Assembly: GCF_008365315.1 (NCBI RefSeq)
Contig: NZ_CP043506.1
Span: 2,593,001-2,657,000 of the forward strand
DNA length: 64,000 nt
DNA from: Acetobacter vaccinii
Lineage (GTDB): Bacteria > Pseudomonadota > Alphaproteobacteria > Acetobacterales > Acetobacteraceae
Direction: 5' to 3'
Shown: piece after piece, positions 16,267 to 31,220 of the stretch
How positions within the stretch are numbered: position 1 is the first letter of the stretch
How the letters are laid out: each line of letters opens with the position of its first letter
Translations under genes and position numbers: made by a program
The notes under the pieces: generated by a model
Told to the model about the DNA's origin: nothing
The model's database searches: none
Seen by the model: only the letters and a program-made list of their open reading frames with translations

Positions 16267-18015
16267 TCAGTTCTGTTTCAGTCGTCGGGCGGCGTAATCC
16301 GACAGTGGACGCCAGAAGAGTGCATTCAGCACCATGACAAACACACACATAACTGCCGTGCCAAGACCAACAGCCGCAATATCGCCCCGCACAGTCGCCT
16401 GGGCGATATACGCACCAAGTCCGTACGCTGTCAGAGTGGTATTGCCCCATTCCGCCACCTCAGACGCAATGGCGGCATTCCAGGCCCCACCAGCCGCTGC
16501 AATGGCCCCTACAAGGTAGTACGGCATAATGCCGGGCAGCAGAACCTTACGCCACCAGAAGAGACCACGCACATTCAGGTTCCGGCAGACTTCAAGCAAC
16601 TCGGTGGGGAAGGATGATGTCCCGGCGATGACATTGAACAGAATGTACCACTGCGCCCCGAGGATCATCAGCGGTGTCAGCCAGATGTCGGGAGTCAGAT
16701 GGAAGTGTACAATCCCGACCACAAAAACCGGGAAGAACAGGTTTGCCGGAAACGCCGCACAATACTGAGCCGCCAACTGGGCTGCCCGCGCACGGGCAGG
16801 GTGCAGACCAAGCCACACCCCAAGAGGCACCCAGATCAACGATGCCAGCAACACCATGCTGAAAACGCGCAGCAGGGTGACGCCGCCCATCAGGAACACG
16901 CTCCCGATTTCGGGCAGGCTGTAGGTAACGTGCGCGTAGACCCAGACACGCCGGGCAGCCACAAGCCCCACACAGCCCACCACACACCACCACAACCAAT
17001 CAGCGCGTTTACCTGCTTCAGCAGCAGGCTGGTCAGGCGTTGTGCCCACCCGTCCCAGAGGGAGCGACCCTACCCGGCGAGCCCCTTGGACAATCATGGC
17101 CCCAATAACGCTTAACAAGCGGGTCCGACGCACGAGGCGTAAAAACCAGGGTTCTGGCACATGGGCACCAGTGCCCGACCCTAAGCGAAAGCGGGTCGCC
17201 CACGCAGCCAGTGGCCGGAACAAAATCTGGTCATACACAAGAATGACCACCATCATGGCCACAATAGCGGCCAGAACGGCAGAAATACTCCGCTGGTTAA
17301 TTGCCTCGCCAACGTAGGACCCAATGCCTGGCAGTACGATCTCTGTATTACCGACCGTAATGCTCTCTGAATAAACGACCATGAACCAGCCGCCAGCCAT
17401 GGACATCATCGCATTCCACACAAGCGATGGAATGGCGCAGGGCACATCCAGCCGCCAGAACTTCTGCCATGATGTCAGACCGAAACAGCGGGCTGTTTCC
17501 TCAAGCTCAGAGGGCACCGAACGCAGGCTGTGGTACATGCCCAATGTCATGTTCCACGCCTGGCTGGTAAAAATCGTAAAAATCGCAGCCAATTCTCCCC
17601 CAAGCACGCGCCCGGGGAACAGCCCTTGGAAAAAGGTGACTGTAAATGTCAGAAACCCGAGGATCGGCACGGACTGGAGAACGTCAAGCAACGGCACAAG
17701 AATTTGCCGCGCACGCCTGCTACGGGCCGCAAGTGTTGCATAGACAAATGTAAAAACCAGAGAGACTGCCAATGCAGCAAACATACGCAGCGTCGTGCGC
17801 AGCGCATATCCGGGCAGATAATCCAGTTCCAGATGCACAGGGGTTGCCGTGACAGATGCCAGCGGCCCCCAGATGTGGCGTGCAGCACTACCAACAGCAA
17901 TCGCCAACGCTGCTACACAGACCAGCAGCAGCAGGTCCAGAGCATTCACGTAGCGTAAGGTCGGCGAGGAAAAAAATTCGGATTGTGAAGAAAAAGCCCT
18001 TTTAGGGTATTTCAT
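16267..18015 (-). CDS. ABC transporter permease, two fused inner-membrane domains
   Basis: This 582-residue integral membrane protein is built of two binding-protein-dependent permease modules. Each has an EAA-type coupling loop: [19 protein letters not shown] in the first and [20 protein letters not shown] in the second. The linker carries charged and Pro residues (about 270-340). Most importers use two separate or identical permeases; here one polypeptide supplies both halves. With the downstream ATPase it forms a NitT/TauT-like importer. The substrate cannot be told without a binding protein. Its ATG overlaps the dut stop (ATGA), implying translational coupling. Confidence 0.9.
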   Translation of the reverse strand: MKYPKRAFSSQSEFFSSPTLRYVNALDLLLLVCVAALAIAVGSAARHIWGPLASVTATPVHLELDYLPGYALRTTLRMFAALAVSLVFTFVYATLAARSRRARQILVPLLDVLQSVPILGFLTFTVTFFQGLFPGRVLGGELAAIFTIFTSQAWNMTLGMYHSLRSVPSELEETARCFGLTSWQKFWRLDVPCAIPSLVWNAMMSMAGGWFMVVYSESITVGNTEIVLPGIGSYVGEAINQRSISAVLAAIVAMMVVILVYDQILFRPLAAWATRFRLGSGTGAHVPEPWFLRLVRRTRLLSVIGAMIVQGARRVGSLPLGRVGTTPDQPAAEAGKRADWLWWCVVGCVGLVAARRVWVYAHVTYSLPEIGSVFLMGGVTLLRVFSMVLLASLIWVPLGVWLGLHPARARAAQLAAQYCAAFPANLFFPVFVVGIVHFHLTPDIWLTPLMILGAQWYILFNVIAGTSSFPTELLEVCRNLNVRGLFWWRKVLLPGIMPYYLVGAIAAAGGAWNAAIASEVAEWGNTTLTAYGLGAYIAQATVRGDIAAVGLGTAVMCVFVMVLNALFWRPLSDYAARRLKQN

Positions 18016-18491
18016 GACATTCCCGTTCCCGTGCTGCCAAAGCCTCCTGTTCCCCGCTCGGTCTGGTCGAGTTCATCACACTCCTCCCACACCACCTTGA
18101 AAACAGGCGCAACCACAGCCTGGGCGATCCGCATGCCGCGTTCAATCACAAACTTCTCTTGACCCGCATTCATAACAATCACGCCAAGCTCGCCCCGATA
18201 GTCCTCATCAATGGTCCCTGGGGCATTGGGCAGGATAATGCCATGCTTGAGGGCAAGCCCGGAGCGCGGGCGTATCTGAAGCTCATATCCTGCTGACAGG
18301 GCAATCCGCAGGCCGGTTGGTACCAGCACACGGCACCCTGGCTCCAGCACCAGTGTCTCTTCTACAGCGGCCAGCAGGTCCATACCGGCAGCGCCTGCTG
18401 TGGCATAGGAGGGCAGGGGAAGCCCCTCGGCACGCGGCAGGCGCTGCACCTGCACAACTGTCGTACGAGGTTTTGTATCGGCATTAGGCAT
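18012..18491 (-). CDS. dut: Deoxyuridine 5'-triphosphate nucleotidohydrolase (dUTPase)
   Basis: This 159-residue homotrimeric dUTPase has the five conserved motifs, including [11 protein letters not shown] (I), [12 protein letters not shown] (II), [14 protein letters not shown] (III), GMRIAQAVV (IV) and the C-terminal Gly-rich arm [10 protein letters not shown] (V). It hydrolyses dUTP to dUMP, keeping uracil out of DNA and feeding thymidylate synthesis. It sits between coaBC (stop/start overlap TGATG) and the ABC permease (4-nt overlap). The coaBC-dut pairing is common in Proteobacteria. Confidence 0.97.
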   Translation of the reverse strand: MPNADTKPRTTVVQVQRLPRAEGLPLPSYATAGAAGMDLLAAVEETLVLEPGCRVLVPTGLRIALSAGYELQIRPRSGLALKHGIILPNAPGTIDEDYRGELGVIVMNAGQEKFVIERGMRIAQAVVAPVFKVVWEECDELDQTERGTGGFGSTGTGMS

Positions 18492-19756
18492 CAGGAGCTT
18501 CCATCCTCGGAATCATATCGTTCTTCAACACCACCGGCACGCCAATCCACCACACGTTGGACCAGACGACGGGCCACCTCGTCCTTGCCCATCAGGGGCC
18601 ATTCTTCCGTGCCATTACGGCTGAGCAGAAACACCTTATTATCGGCGCCCCCCATTACCCCCGTACCGGGGCTGACATCATTGGCAACAAGCCAGTCACA
18701 GCCCTTACGGTGGAACTTGTCCCGAGCATGGGTCAGCACGGTCTGTGTTTCCGCTGCAAACCCGATAACAAGCTTGGGGCGCAAGGCTGTAGGGGCCGAA
18801 AGTTCCGCCAAAATATCCGGGTTAGGGACGAGCATTAAAGGTGGAGGGCTATCATTCGGTCCGGTTTTTTTGATCTTTTGCGTCACCTGGGTCTCTGGCC
18901 GCCAGTCCGCCACGGCTGCGGCGCATACTGCAACATCGCAGGGCAGGGCTGCCAAAACGGCCTCATGCATCTGCTGGGCCGTCTCACACCCGACAACTGT
19001 CACCCCAGCCGGAGCGGGAAGAGACACGGGTCCGCTGACAAGCGTAACGGCAGCTCCCATATCGGCAAAAGAATCTGCAATCGCATAGCCCTGCTTGCCG
19101 GATGAGCGATTGGCCAGATAACGCACCGGATCCAGCGGCTCATGTGTTGGACCGGCTGTGATCAGAACCTTGATACCTGCCAATGGACCGTCCTGCTGGC
19201 TCCGGGCACGAAAAAACGCCTGCACGGCACCACATACATCTGTGGGTTCGGGCAGGCGGCCTGGACCAAATTCACCGCAGGCCATGGGGCCACATGCGGG
19301 CGGCAAAATCATCACCCCTCTGGCCGCAAGCGTGTCCATATTCTGCCGTGTTGCCATGTGCTCCCACATGCGGACATTCATGGCAGGCGCAACCATAACC
19401 GGGGCACTCGTCGCCAGCAGGATTGCACTGGCCAGATCCTCCGCCAGCCCATGCGCCATGCGCGCCAGAAGGTTGGCGGAGGCTGGGCAGACCAGCACCA
19501 GATCTGCCCAGCGGGACAGGGCGATGTGCCCCATCTCGTGCTCTTCCGTGAGTGAGAAAAGATCCGTTGCAACCGGCGCGACTGTCAGAGCCTGCAACGT
19601 AAACGGGGTCACAAACCTGGCCCCGCCCTGGGTCAGCACGCAGCGTACCTTCATACCCGCAGTCTGAAGCTGCCGGACAACTTCCGGTGCCTTGTAAGCA
19701 GCGATACTGCCACTGACAATGAGCAGCACCGTGCGGGAAGAAGAATACGCCACCAT
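18491..19756 (-). CDS. coaBC: Bifunctional phosphopantothenoylcysteine decarboxylase / phosphopantothenate-cysteine ligase
   Basis: This 421-residue fusion makes 4'-phosphopantetheine for coenzyme A. The N-terminal flavoprotein decarboxylase (CoaC) shows [29 protein letters not shown] and CGEFGPGRL with its active Cys. The C-terminal ligase (CoaB) begins near [25 protein letters not shown] and contains [10 protein letters not shown]. The start is taken as ATG 19756 with an AAGGCGG site, 7 bp after ubiE. An upstream in-frame ATG at 19825 would overlap ubiE and lacks homology-like sequence. Confidence 0.95.
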   Translation of the reverse strand: MVAYSSSRTVLLIVSGSIAAYKAPEVVRQLQTAGMKVRCVLTQGGARFVTPFTLQALTVAPVATDLFSLTEEHEMGHIALSRWADLVLVCPASANLLARMAHGLAEDLASAILLATSAPVMVAPAMNVRMWEHMATRQNMDTLAARGVMILPPACGPMACGEFGPGRLPEPTDVCGAVQAFFRARSQQDGPLAGIKVLITAGPTHEPLDPVRYLANRSSGKQGYAIADSFADMGAAVTLVSGPVSLPAPAGVTVVGCETAQQMHEAVLAALPCDVAVCAAAVADWRPETQVTQKIKKTGPNDSPPPLMLVPNPDILAELSAPTALRPKLVIGFAAETQTVLTHARDKFHRKGCDWLVANDVSPGTGVMGGADNKVFLLSRNGTEEWPLMGKDEVARRLVQRVVDWRAGGVEERYDSEDGSS

Positions 19757-19763
19757 AGCCGCC

Positions 19764-20546
19764 TTAGAGGCGCCAGCCGGAGTGAATGGCCGCAATGCCC
19801 CCAGACAGAGACTGGTATTTGACATGAGAAAGCCCGGCCTGCCGGAACATGTCGGCTAGAGTTTCCTGGTCCGGGAACATACGGATGCTTTCGGCCAGAT
19901 ACTGATAGCTTTCCCGGTCCTTGGCGATCAGGCCGCCCATGGTCGGCAGCACCTTGAAGGACCAGGTATCATAAATCGGTGCCAGTGCTGCCACCTGCAC
20001 CTTGGAGAACTCAAGGCACAGAAAACGCCCACCCGGCCGAAGCACCCGCCGTGCCTCCCGAATGACAGCCAGTTTGTCAGTGCAGTTCCGCAGGCCAAAA
20101 GCGATGGACACACGGTCCACCGACATATCCCGCAGGGGAATTGCCTCCGCGTCCACAACGCAAAAGGACAAATCAGACACAAGCCCCTGATTGATGGCCC
20201 TATCGCGGCCAACACTCAGCATGCTGGCGTTGATGTCGGTCATAATCGTAGGGCCACCACCGCCCTTGAGCCAACCGAAAGTAATATCCCCCGTACCACC
20301 GGCGAGGTCCAGCAGGCTAAGGCCAGGCTGCGGCCCCAGTTCGGTCACGAAGATCCGCTTCCAGACACGGTGAATACCAAGGGACATGACATCATTCATC
20401 ACGTCATACTTGGAGGCCACGCTGTCAAACACAGCACGGACGAGATTTTTCTTGTCTTCCTTCGGCACGGAACGGAAGCCAAAATCAGTTTCGTCCGCAG
20501 GGTTCACGGATGAAACGGGCGAGGGCGCAAAGCTGTTGTCGGTCAT
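19764..20546 (-). CDS. ubiE: Bifunctional demethylmenaquinone/ubiquinone C-methyltransferase UbiE
   Basis: This 260-residue SAM methyltransferase has [13 protein letters not shown] (motif I), VVDAEAIPL, and the UbiE/COQ5 signature [11 protein letters not shown], then [16 protein letters not shown]. It methylates the C-5 position of the ubiquinone ring; acetic acid bacteria depend on ubiquinone for their periplasmic oxidases. It is first gene of the minus-strand run ubiE-coaBC-dut-permease-ATPase and starts 29 bp from the divergent mutM. The ubiB gene that often follows ubiE in Alphaproteobacteria is absent here. Confidence 0.95.
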   Translation of the reverse strand: MTDNSFAPSPVSSVNPADETDFGFRSVPKEDKKNLVRAVFDSVASKYDVMNDVMSLGIHRVWKRIFVTELGPQPGLSLLDLAGGTGDITFGWLKGGGGPTIMTDINASMLSVGRDRAINQGLVSDLSFCVVDAEAIPLRDMSVDRVSIAFGLRNCTDKLAVIREARRVLRPGGRFLCLEFSKVQVAALAPIYDTWSFKVLPTMGGLIAKDRESYQYLAESIRMFPDQETLADMFRQAGLSHVKYQSLSGGIAAIHSGWRL

Positions 20547-20575
20547 GGGTTTCCCCTATACCCTGCTTTGCAGCC

Positions 20576-21445
20576 ATGCCGGAACTCCCTGAAGTAGAAA
20601 CCGTGATGCAAGGCATGCGCAATGCCCTGCAAAACCACACCATCACGCATGTCATTGTCCGCAGACATGACCTGCGATGGCAGATTCCCGCCGATTTTTC
20701 CCAACAGGTCAGTGGCCGCCGGGTGGAAGGCTTTCGCCGCAGGGGAAAGTACATTCTCATCCAACTGTCCGATGGGCTGTCCATTCTGCTGCATCTGGGC
20801 ATGTCGGGGCGGATCGTTCTCGATTCTCCGGTGACACATCATCCTCATGAGCATGTCCTCTTTGTCATGGACGATGGGCGACGCCACGGTTACGTGGACC
20901 CCCGCCGTTTTGGCATGCTGTCTCTGCTCCCCACTGAGAGCGAGGAGAGCAGTCCATTCCTGGCCAGCATGGGCCCAGAACCTCTTTCTTCCGCCTTTAC
21001 GCAACATACCCTGCTGGCAGCCTGCAACGGTCGCCGATCCCCCATCAAGACCACACTTCTGGACCAGAAAGTGGTCGCCGGGCTGGGCAACATCTATGTC
21101 TCCGAGGCCTTGTACCGGGCAGGCATTGACCCCCGGCAGCCAGCCTCCGACATCACCACACCGCAAAGCAAAGCGCTGGTCCGGTCTATCCATGCCGTGC
21201 TGGAAGAAGCCATTGCAGCCGGGGGCTCCAGCCTGCGTGATTATGTGCAACCTGAAGGGGAGTTGGGGTATTTCCAGCACGCATGGCAGGTCTACGGTCG
21301 CAAGGGGCAACCCTGCCCAAAATGCCCCGGCCCGCCCGACTGTGATGGTGTCGAACAGATAACCCAGGCCGGACGCTCAACTTTTTTCTGCCCGAAATGG
21401 CAGAAAAAGCGACGAAAAAGCCCCCATTCTCCCGAACATGCTTGA
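20576..21445 (+). CDS. mutM: Formamidopyrimidine-DNA glycosylase (MutM/Fpg)
   Basis: This 289-residue base-excision glycosylase and lyase removes 8-oxoguanine. The N-terminal PELPEVET supplies the catalytic Pro/Glu; RRGKYILI holds the conserved Lys. [17 protein letters not shown] and [13 protein letters not shown] are helix-two-turn-helix region hallmarks. The C-terminal zinc finger is unusual: Cys247-x2-Cys250, an insertion with Cys256, then Cys272-x2-Trp275, where canonical proteins have a fourth Cys. The Arg that contacts the lesion strand (QAGRSTFF) is kept. Start ATG 20576 is fixed because the mature enzyme must begin with Pro after Met. It is divergent from ubiE. Confidence 0.95.
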   Translation: MPELPEVETVMQGMRNALQNHTITHVIVRRHDLRWQIPADFSQQVSGRRVEGFRRRGKYILIQLSDGLSILLHLGMSGRIVLDSPVTHHPHEHVLFVMDDGRRHGYVDPRRFGMLSLLPTESEESSPFLASMGPEPLSSAFTQHTLLAACNGRRSPIKTTLLDQKVVAGLGNIYVSEALYRAGIDPRQPASDITTPQSKALVRSIHAVLEEAIAAGGSSLRDYVQPEGELGYFQHAWQVYGRKGQPCPKCPGPPDCDGVEQITQAGRSTFFCPKWQKKRRKSPHSPEHA

Positions 21446-21544
21446 CGGGATATGCGTGCCTGCATTACAGCACCGCTTACTCTTTTGGGGTTGTGATTCA
21501 TCAACCTCATCTTTTTATCCTAGTGCTGGACAGAACAAAAACCC

Positions 21545-21814
21545 ATGGCGAATATCGCTTCGGCGCGTAAGCGCATCCGGCAGACCGCGAAGCGGACTGC
21601 CCGTAACACGGCCCGTAAATCCCGCATGCGTACCTTCATCAAGAAGGTCGAGACTGCCATTGCTGCTGGCGACCACGACGGCGCCCGTGAAGCCCTGCGC
21701 GTTGCGCAGCCGGAAATCCAGCGTGCAGCCACCAAGGGCGTTGTGCACCACAACACCGTGGCCCGTAAGATTTCCCGCCTGTCCGCCCGCATCAAGGCGC
21801 TGGCTGCAGCCTGA
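21545..21814 (+). CDS. rpsT: 30S ribosomal protein bS20
   Basis: This 89-residue basic, Ala/Arg/Lys-rich protein starts [17 protein letters not shown], typical of bS20, with [10 protein letters not shown] and RLSARIKAL further on. It binds 16S rRNA near helix 44 and the 5' domain. It stands alone as a monocistronic gene, 99 bp after mutM, with its own terminator. No clear Shine-Dalgarno sequence precedes its ATG, which is common for autoregulated rpsT genes. The rpsT-dnaA adjacency is frequent in Proteobacteria. Confidence 0.98.
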   Translation: MANIASARKRIRQTAKRTARNTARKSRMRTFIKKVETAIAAGDHDGAREALRVAQPEIQRAATKGVVHHNTVARKISRLSARIKALAAA

Positions 21815-21862
21815 TTACGGCGCGGGGTTATCCCTTACCGGGTAACCTCACGACATGCCCAA

Positions 21863-21905
21863 AGCAAAGCCGGATCATCTTGCGATGATTCGGCTTTGCT
21901 TTTTC
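21863..21905 (+). terminator. Rho-independent terminator of rpsT
   Basis: A near-perfect 17-bp stem (21863-21879 with 21884-21900, one G-T pair) with a TTGC loop is followed by TTTTT. A smaller bulged hairpin (21826-21834 with 21840-21847) precedes it. Confidence 0.95.
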
Positions 21906-22161
21906 TGCCAGACCAACACCAGCGTCACGCATTGGAGCTGAGGCAATTTTCCCATTGCCCCGCAGGCGTCCGCTCCTCTACTCTGGCAAGAGTGACTCTT
22001 TCCAAGCCCCCTGTTGGCCTGCTCGCAATATGCAGACCCAAGGACAGGAAAGAACCCCCACTCACCATTCCCAGTTGCGTACCATGTTGCATGGACCAAT
22101 TGACTGATTTTCTTAGATTTGCGCGCATGCCATGTGCCAGTTTGACCGCTCGGGAGCAAAA
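21906..22161. promoter_or_regulatory. dnaA upstream region with 13-bp palindrome
   Basis: This non-coding stretch of 256 bp holds the dnaA promoter and leader. A palindrome AAGAGT-G-ACTCTT (21988-22000) contains a GACTC site, a GANTC sequence methylated by CcrM in most Alphaproteobacteria. No consensus DnaA box (TTATCCACA or reverse) was found. No confident -35/-10 pair is visible. GGGAG 5 nt before ATG 22162 is the likely ribosome-binding site. Confidence 0.5.
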
Positions 22162-23604
22162 ATGACAATCGGGGTGGACGATGACGAAAGCGCCTTTTCC
22201 GGGCTGGAAAACGACAGGGAGCTTGAGAAATCGTGGCTGCGGATCTGTGCCCGCCTGAAGGACGAGGTGGGTGAGGTTGAATACCGCACATGGCTGACCA
22301 AAATAGCGCTCGGCCCCATTGATGGGGATGAAATTACCCTGCTGCTGCCCACCCGCTTCCTGCGTGACTGGGTGCGTAGCCAGTACGGCGACAGGCTGAG
22401 CGAACTCTGGCACCAGGAAAACCAGACCCTACGGCGTGTTGAACTCCAGGTTGCCCGCCCCGGCGACCCGGCCCCCGTGCCTTTGCGCGAGGATGGGCCC
22501 GCACGTGCCGCAGCCACACCCTTTCAGGACGATACGCCTCCCCCCCGGCCAACGCCGTCCATACCAGACAGCCGGAGCGATCTGGTCACTGCGCTGGATA
22601 CCCGCTTTACCTTCGACACCTTCGTCGTGGGTAAACCTAATGAATTCGCCTACGCCTGCGCCCGCCGCGTGGCTGAAAAGCCATCCAGCGCAGGCTTTAA
22701 CCCGCTGTTTCTTTATGGTGGGGTCGGGCTGGGTAAAACGCATCTGATGCATGCCATCGGTGCCGAACTGATCAAAACGGGGCAGGTCTCTGTCGCCTAT
22801 ATGTCGGCCGAGAAGTTCATGTACCGCTTCATCGCGGCCATTCGGTCCCAGTCCACCATCGAGTTCAAGGAGCAACTGCGCTCCGTCGATGTGCTGATGA
22901 TTGATGACCTCCAGTTCCTGATCGGCAAAGACAACACGCAGGAAGAGTTCTTCCACACATTCAATGCGCTGGTGGACGCGGGTCGCCAGATCATTGTATC
23001 GGCCGACAAATCCCCATCGGACCTGTCAGGGCTGGAAGATCGCCTACGGACCAGGCTTGGCTGCGGTATGGTGGCAGACATCCATGCCACCACGTTTGAA
23101 CTGCGCATTTCCATCCTTGAAGCCAAGGCCCAGGCCTCGGGCGTTGTCGTGCCGACAAAGGTGATGGAATTTCTAGCGCATAAGATCACCTCAAACGTCC
23201 GAGAACTGGAAGGCGCGCTGAACCGCCTGATCGCCCATGCCAACCTCTTTGGCCGCCCGGTCACGCTGGAAGCCACGCAGGAAGTCCTGCACGACATCCT
23301 GAAGGCTCACGATAGACGCGTCACCATTGAGGAAATCCAGAAAAAAGTGGCAGAGCACTGGAATATCCGCCTGACGGATATGTCCTCCGCCCGCCGGGCC
23401 CGCAATGTTGCGCGACCACGGCAGGTTGCCATGTATCTTGCCAAGCAGCTGACCAGCCGTTCACTTCCTGAAATTGGCCGCAAGTTCGGCAACCGCGACC
23501 ATACCACCGTCATGCATGCTGTCAGTCGTGTCAGTGAGCTGATGGAGCGCGATGCCGCTTTTGCGGAAGATGTGGAACTGCTGCGCCGCATGCTGGAAAG
23601 CTGA
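22162..23604 (+). CDS. dnaA: Chromosomal replication initiator protein DnaA
   Basis: This 480-residue AAA+ initiator has domain I about 15-90 (WLRICARLKDEVGEVEYRTWL), a Pro-rich linker about 100-145, AAA+ domain III with Walker A GGVGLGKTH and Walker B LMIDDLQFL, and domain IV with the box-recognition signature GRKFGNRDHTTVMHA. It melts oriC and loads the helicase. ATG 22162 has GGGAG upstream; an in-frame ATG at 22132 is less likely. It is followed by dnaN 103 bp later, the ancestral dnaA-dnaN-recF-gyrB order, which many Alphaproteobacteria have lost. Confidence 0.98.
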   Translation: MTIGVDDDESAFSGLENDRELEKSWLRICARLKDEVGEVEYRTWLTKIALGPIDGDEITLLLPTRFLRDWVRSQYGDRLSELWHQENQTLRRVELQVARPGDPAPVPLREDGPARAAATPFQDDTPPPRPTPSIPDSRSDLVTALDTRFTFDTFVVGKPNEFAYACARRVAEKPSSAGFNPLFLYGGVGLGKTHLMHAIGAELIKTGQVSVAYMSAEKFMYRFIAAIRSQSTIEFKEQLRSVDVLMIDDLQFLIGKDNTQEEFFHTFNALVDAGRQIIVSADKSPSDLSGLEDRLRTRLGCGMVADIHATTFELRISILEAKAQASGVVVPTKVMEFLAHKITSNVRELEGALNRLIAHANLFGRPVTLEATQEVLHDILKAHDRRVTIEEIQKKVAEHWNIRLTDMSSARRARNVARPRQVAMYLAKQLTSRSLPEIGRKFGNRDHTTVMHAVSRVSELMERDAAFAEDVELLRRMLES

Positions 23605-23707
23605 CCCGCGTGCAGGATTGACGGATAAGCGTCACCTGTTACTTTTGACATTAGAGAAGACCAGGCCACCCAACTGGCATGGCCTGCGTGCAGGGAATGA
23701 GGATTAA

Positions 23708-24832
23708 ATGAAGTTTTCGGCCGAGCGTGCGACGTTGCTCAAGGCGTTGGCTCATATCCAGAGTGTCGCAGAAAAGCGCAATACCATCCCCATTCTCGCC
23801 AATGTGCTTATTCAGGCCAATGGCCAGCAGCTCAGCCTTAAAGCCACGGATATGGAAATTGAGGTGGTGGAGCAGGTGCCCGCCACCATCATGCGTGAAG
23901 GCTCCAGCACAGCCCCGGCAGCAGTGCTGTATGAAATCGTGCGCAAGCTACCCGATGGTGTTGCTGTGGAGCTGGATCAGGCCGATAGCGACGGCCCCCT
24001 CCACCTGCGGGCTGGCCGCTACACCACACGGCTGAACGTGCTGCCGGTTGACGACTTTCCGTCCATGGGCACAGGGGAATTCCCTCATACGTTCCAGGTT
24101 CAGTCCTCCGTACTGCGTGCCCTCATTGACAGGACCCGCTTTGCTATTTCCACCGAAGAAACACGCTACTACCTGAACGGCATCTACCTGCACGTTACAG
24201 ACGTAGACGGTGAAGCCAAGCTGCGTGCTGTTGCCACCGATGGCCACAGACTGGCCCGGATGGAAACGGACATGCCCGAAGGGGCTGCCCAGATGCCCGG
24301 CGTTATTATTCCGCGCAAAACCATCAACGAACTGCGCAAGCTGGTTGATGAGGCTCCGGAAGAAGTGGCCGTGGCCCTGTCTGAAACCCGTATCCAGTTT
24401 ACCGCAGGCCCCATTACCCTGACATCCAAACTGATTGACGGGACTTTCCCTGAGTATGAACGCGTTATCCCGCGTGGCAACACACGGGTGCTACGGGTTG
24501 GCAAAAAAGAGTTTTCCAACGCCGTCGCCCGCGTTGCCGCCATCAGTCAGGAACGCTCACGCCCGGTCAAACTGGCTCTTGAGCCCGGCCTGCTGACACT
24601 GTCCGCCAGCAGTGCTGAGCAGGGTGTTGCGAAAGAAGAGCTGGATGACAGCACGGTATCTTATGATTCCGAAGCGCTGGAAATCGGCTTTCAGGCTCGT
24701 TACCTGAACGACATTACCGATCAGGTTGAGAACGAAGCCGAGTTTATTTTTGCTGACAGCGCATCCCCCACCATTGTGCGTGATGTCAGCACCCCCTCAG
24801 CACTCTATGTGCTGATGCCCATGCGCGTGTGA
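23708..24832 (+). CDS. dnaN: DNA polymerase III subunit beta (sliding clamp)
   Basis: This 374-residue clamp opens with MKFSAERATLLKALAHIQ. It contains three clamp domains, with family features RNTIPILANVLI, RAVATDGHRLARME and the C-terminal SPTIVRD...YVLMPMRV, where the final Met-rich motif lines the partner-binding pocket. It forms the ring that tethers polymerase to DNA. The ATG follows GAGGATTAA at a short spacing. It is transcribed with dnaA and probably with recF. Confidence 0.98.
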   Translation: MKFSAERATLLKALAHIQSVAEKRNTIPILANVLIQANGQQLSLKATDMEIEVVEQVPATIMREGSSTAPAAVLYEIVRKLPDGVAVELDQADSDGPLHLRAGRYTTRLNVLPVDDFPSMGTGEFPHTFQVQSSVLRALIDRTRFAISTEETRYYLNGIYLHVTDVDGEAKLRAVATDGHRLARMETDMPEGAAQMPGVIIPRKTINELRKLVDEAPEEVAVALSETRIQFTAGPITLTSKLIDGTFPEYERVIPRGNTRVLRVGKKEFSNAVARVAAISQERSRPVKLALEPGLLTLSASSAEQGVAKEELDDSTVSYDSEALEIGFQARYLNDITDQVENEAEFIFADSASPTIVRDVSTPSALYVLMPMRV

Positions 24833-24861
24833 GGAAAAAAATCCTCACTCTGACAGGCTTT

Positions 24862-24897
24862 CCCCTATGGGGCAGCATTAACGCTGCACCCTAGGGG
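24862..24897 (+). promoter_or_regulatory. Hairpin covering the recF translation start region
   Basis: Fifteen-base arms 24862-24876 and 24883-24897 pair except for two mismatches, with loop ATTAAC. The 3' arm ends 2 nt before the recF ATG and contains the only Shine-Dalgarno-like sequence (AGGGG). Folding should therefore hide the ribosome-binding site. A second short inverted repeat, GTGAGGA/TCCTCAC, spans the dnaN stop. Confidence 0.6.
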
Positions 24898-24899
24898 CT

Positions 24900-26009
24900 A
24901 TGTCACGCTTGCTAAAGCTGAGTCTGTCGCGGTTTCGCAACTACACTCAGCTCTCATGGAAACCGGATGCTCCGTTACTGGTCCTAACCGGTGAAAACGG
25001 ATGCGGCAAAACCAACCTGCTGGAAGCCGTTTCCCTGCTGGCCCCTGGTCGCGGCCTGCGGGCTGCGCCGCTGCCGCAGCTTGGACAGTCCGGCAGTCTG
25101 GAATGGGCCGTTTCCGCCCGGATAGAAAGCCTTGATGAGCAACTGGAAATAGGCACCGGCACCCAACAGGACGGGCAGGGGACGCGCCGAGTTTCCTTGT
25201 GCAATGGCAAGCGCCTTCGTGGGCAGTCCGCCTGGAGCCAGGCTCTGTCAGCGGTCTGGATAACCCCCCAAATGGACCGCCTTTTCAGTGATGGCGCAGC
25301 AGGCCGACGCCGCTTTCTCGACCGGCTTGTCATGGCGGTTTCCCCCCAGCATACGTCGGAACTGGCTGCGTATGACAAAGCCATGACCCAGCGCAACCGG
25401 CTACTTCAGACCCGTTTTTCCGAACGAACATGGATCGAAGGGTTGGAACACTCCATGGCCCGCCATGCCGTGGCCGTGGCTGCTGCCCGCAACGAAACCG
25501 TAGATCACCTCAACAGCCATACCCGCCATGCGCTGGATGCTTTTTCCGCCATGCGGCTGGATATAGACTGCGCTATTGGCAACCGCCTGCATACAACGCC
25601 AGCCCTAGCTGTGGAGGACTGGCTGCGTGAGCAGTTACAAGCACTTCGCCCACAGGACAGGCAAAAAGGCCGCGCCAGTCTGGGCATCCATCGCGCCGAT
25701 TGCACCCTGACAGACCTGCGCTCCGGCAATCCGGCCTCCATGGCCAGCACCGGGCAGCAGAAAGCCCTGCTGGTCGGGCTTGTGCTGGCTCATGCCAGGG
25801 TTGTCACAGCGTATCGGGGGGCACCACCGGTGCTGCTGCTTGACGAACCCCTGGTTCATCTGGACGCAACCCGCAGGGCATCCCTCCTTCAAAGCCTGCA
25901 AGCCTTTGACAGCACTGTCATGCTGACAGGCACTGACTCAGCTCCTTTTGCTCCTCTTGCTGGCGTGGCCAAGTTCATTAGCGTGCGGCAAGGCGCTTTT
26001 ATGCCCTGA
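24900..26009 (+). CDS. recF: DNA replication and repair protein RecF
   Basis: This 369-residue SMC-like ABC ATPase has SRFRNYTQL and Walker A GENGCGKTNLLEA near residue 35, the ABC signature in SMASTGQQKALLVG, and Walker B VLLLDEPLVHLD followed by RRASLL. It loads RecA at single-strand gaps together with RecO and RecR. The ATG at 24900 is only 2 nt from the AGGGG motif, too close for ideal initiation. An in-frame TTG at 24909 (11 nt spacing) is an alternative start and would lose three residues. It lies between dnaN and gyrB. Confidence 0.97.
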   Translation: MSRLLKLSLSRFRNYTQLSWKPDAPLLVLTGENGCGKTNLLEAVSLLAPGRGLRAAPLPQLGQSGSLEWAVSARIESLDEQLEIGTGTQQDGQGTRRVSLCNGKRLRGQSAWSQALSAVWITPQMDRLFSDGAAGRRRFLDRLVMAVSPQHTSELAAYDKAMTQRNRLLQTRFSERTWIEGLEHSMARHAVAVAAARNETVDHLNSHTRHALDAFSAMRLDIDCAIGNRLHTTPALAVEDWLREQLQALRPQDRQKGRASLGIHRADCTLTDLRSGNPASMASTGQQKALLVGLVLAHARVVTAYRGAPPVLLLDEPLVHLDATRRASLLQSLQAFDSTVMLTGTDSAPFAPLAGVAKFISVRQGAFMP

Positions 26010-26048
26010 GGAGTGTAAATAAGAGAGCCTGCGCGCTGGTCGCACTGA

Positions 26049-28550
<2,502 letters not shown>

Positions 28551-28558
28551 AAAATCTA

Positions 28559-28599
28559 GCTACTGTGTGGGGCGATTGTCCCACACAGTAGCCATTTTT
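28559..28599. terminator. Bidirectional terminator between gyrB and kdsA
   Basis: A perfect 13-bp stem (28559-28571 with 28580-28592) with an 8-nt loop has ATTTTTG on the right and AAAAAAT on the left. It can therefore end both the gyrB transcript and the convergent kdsA transcript. Confidence 0.95.
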
Positions 28600-28605
28600 G
28601 ACTTT

Positions 28606-31220
<2,615 letters not shown>

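Noticed and set aside
21815..22161. oriC upstream of dnaA
   Set aside because: Only TTATCC-type partial matches (for example near 21828) were found, no cluster of DnaA boxes and no AT-rich unwinding stretch.
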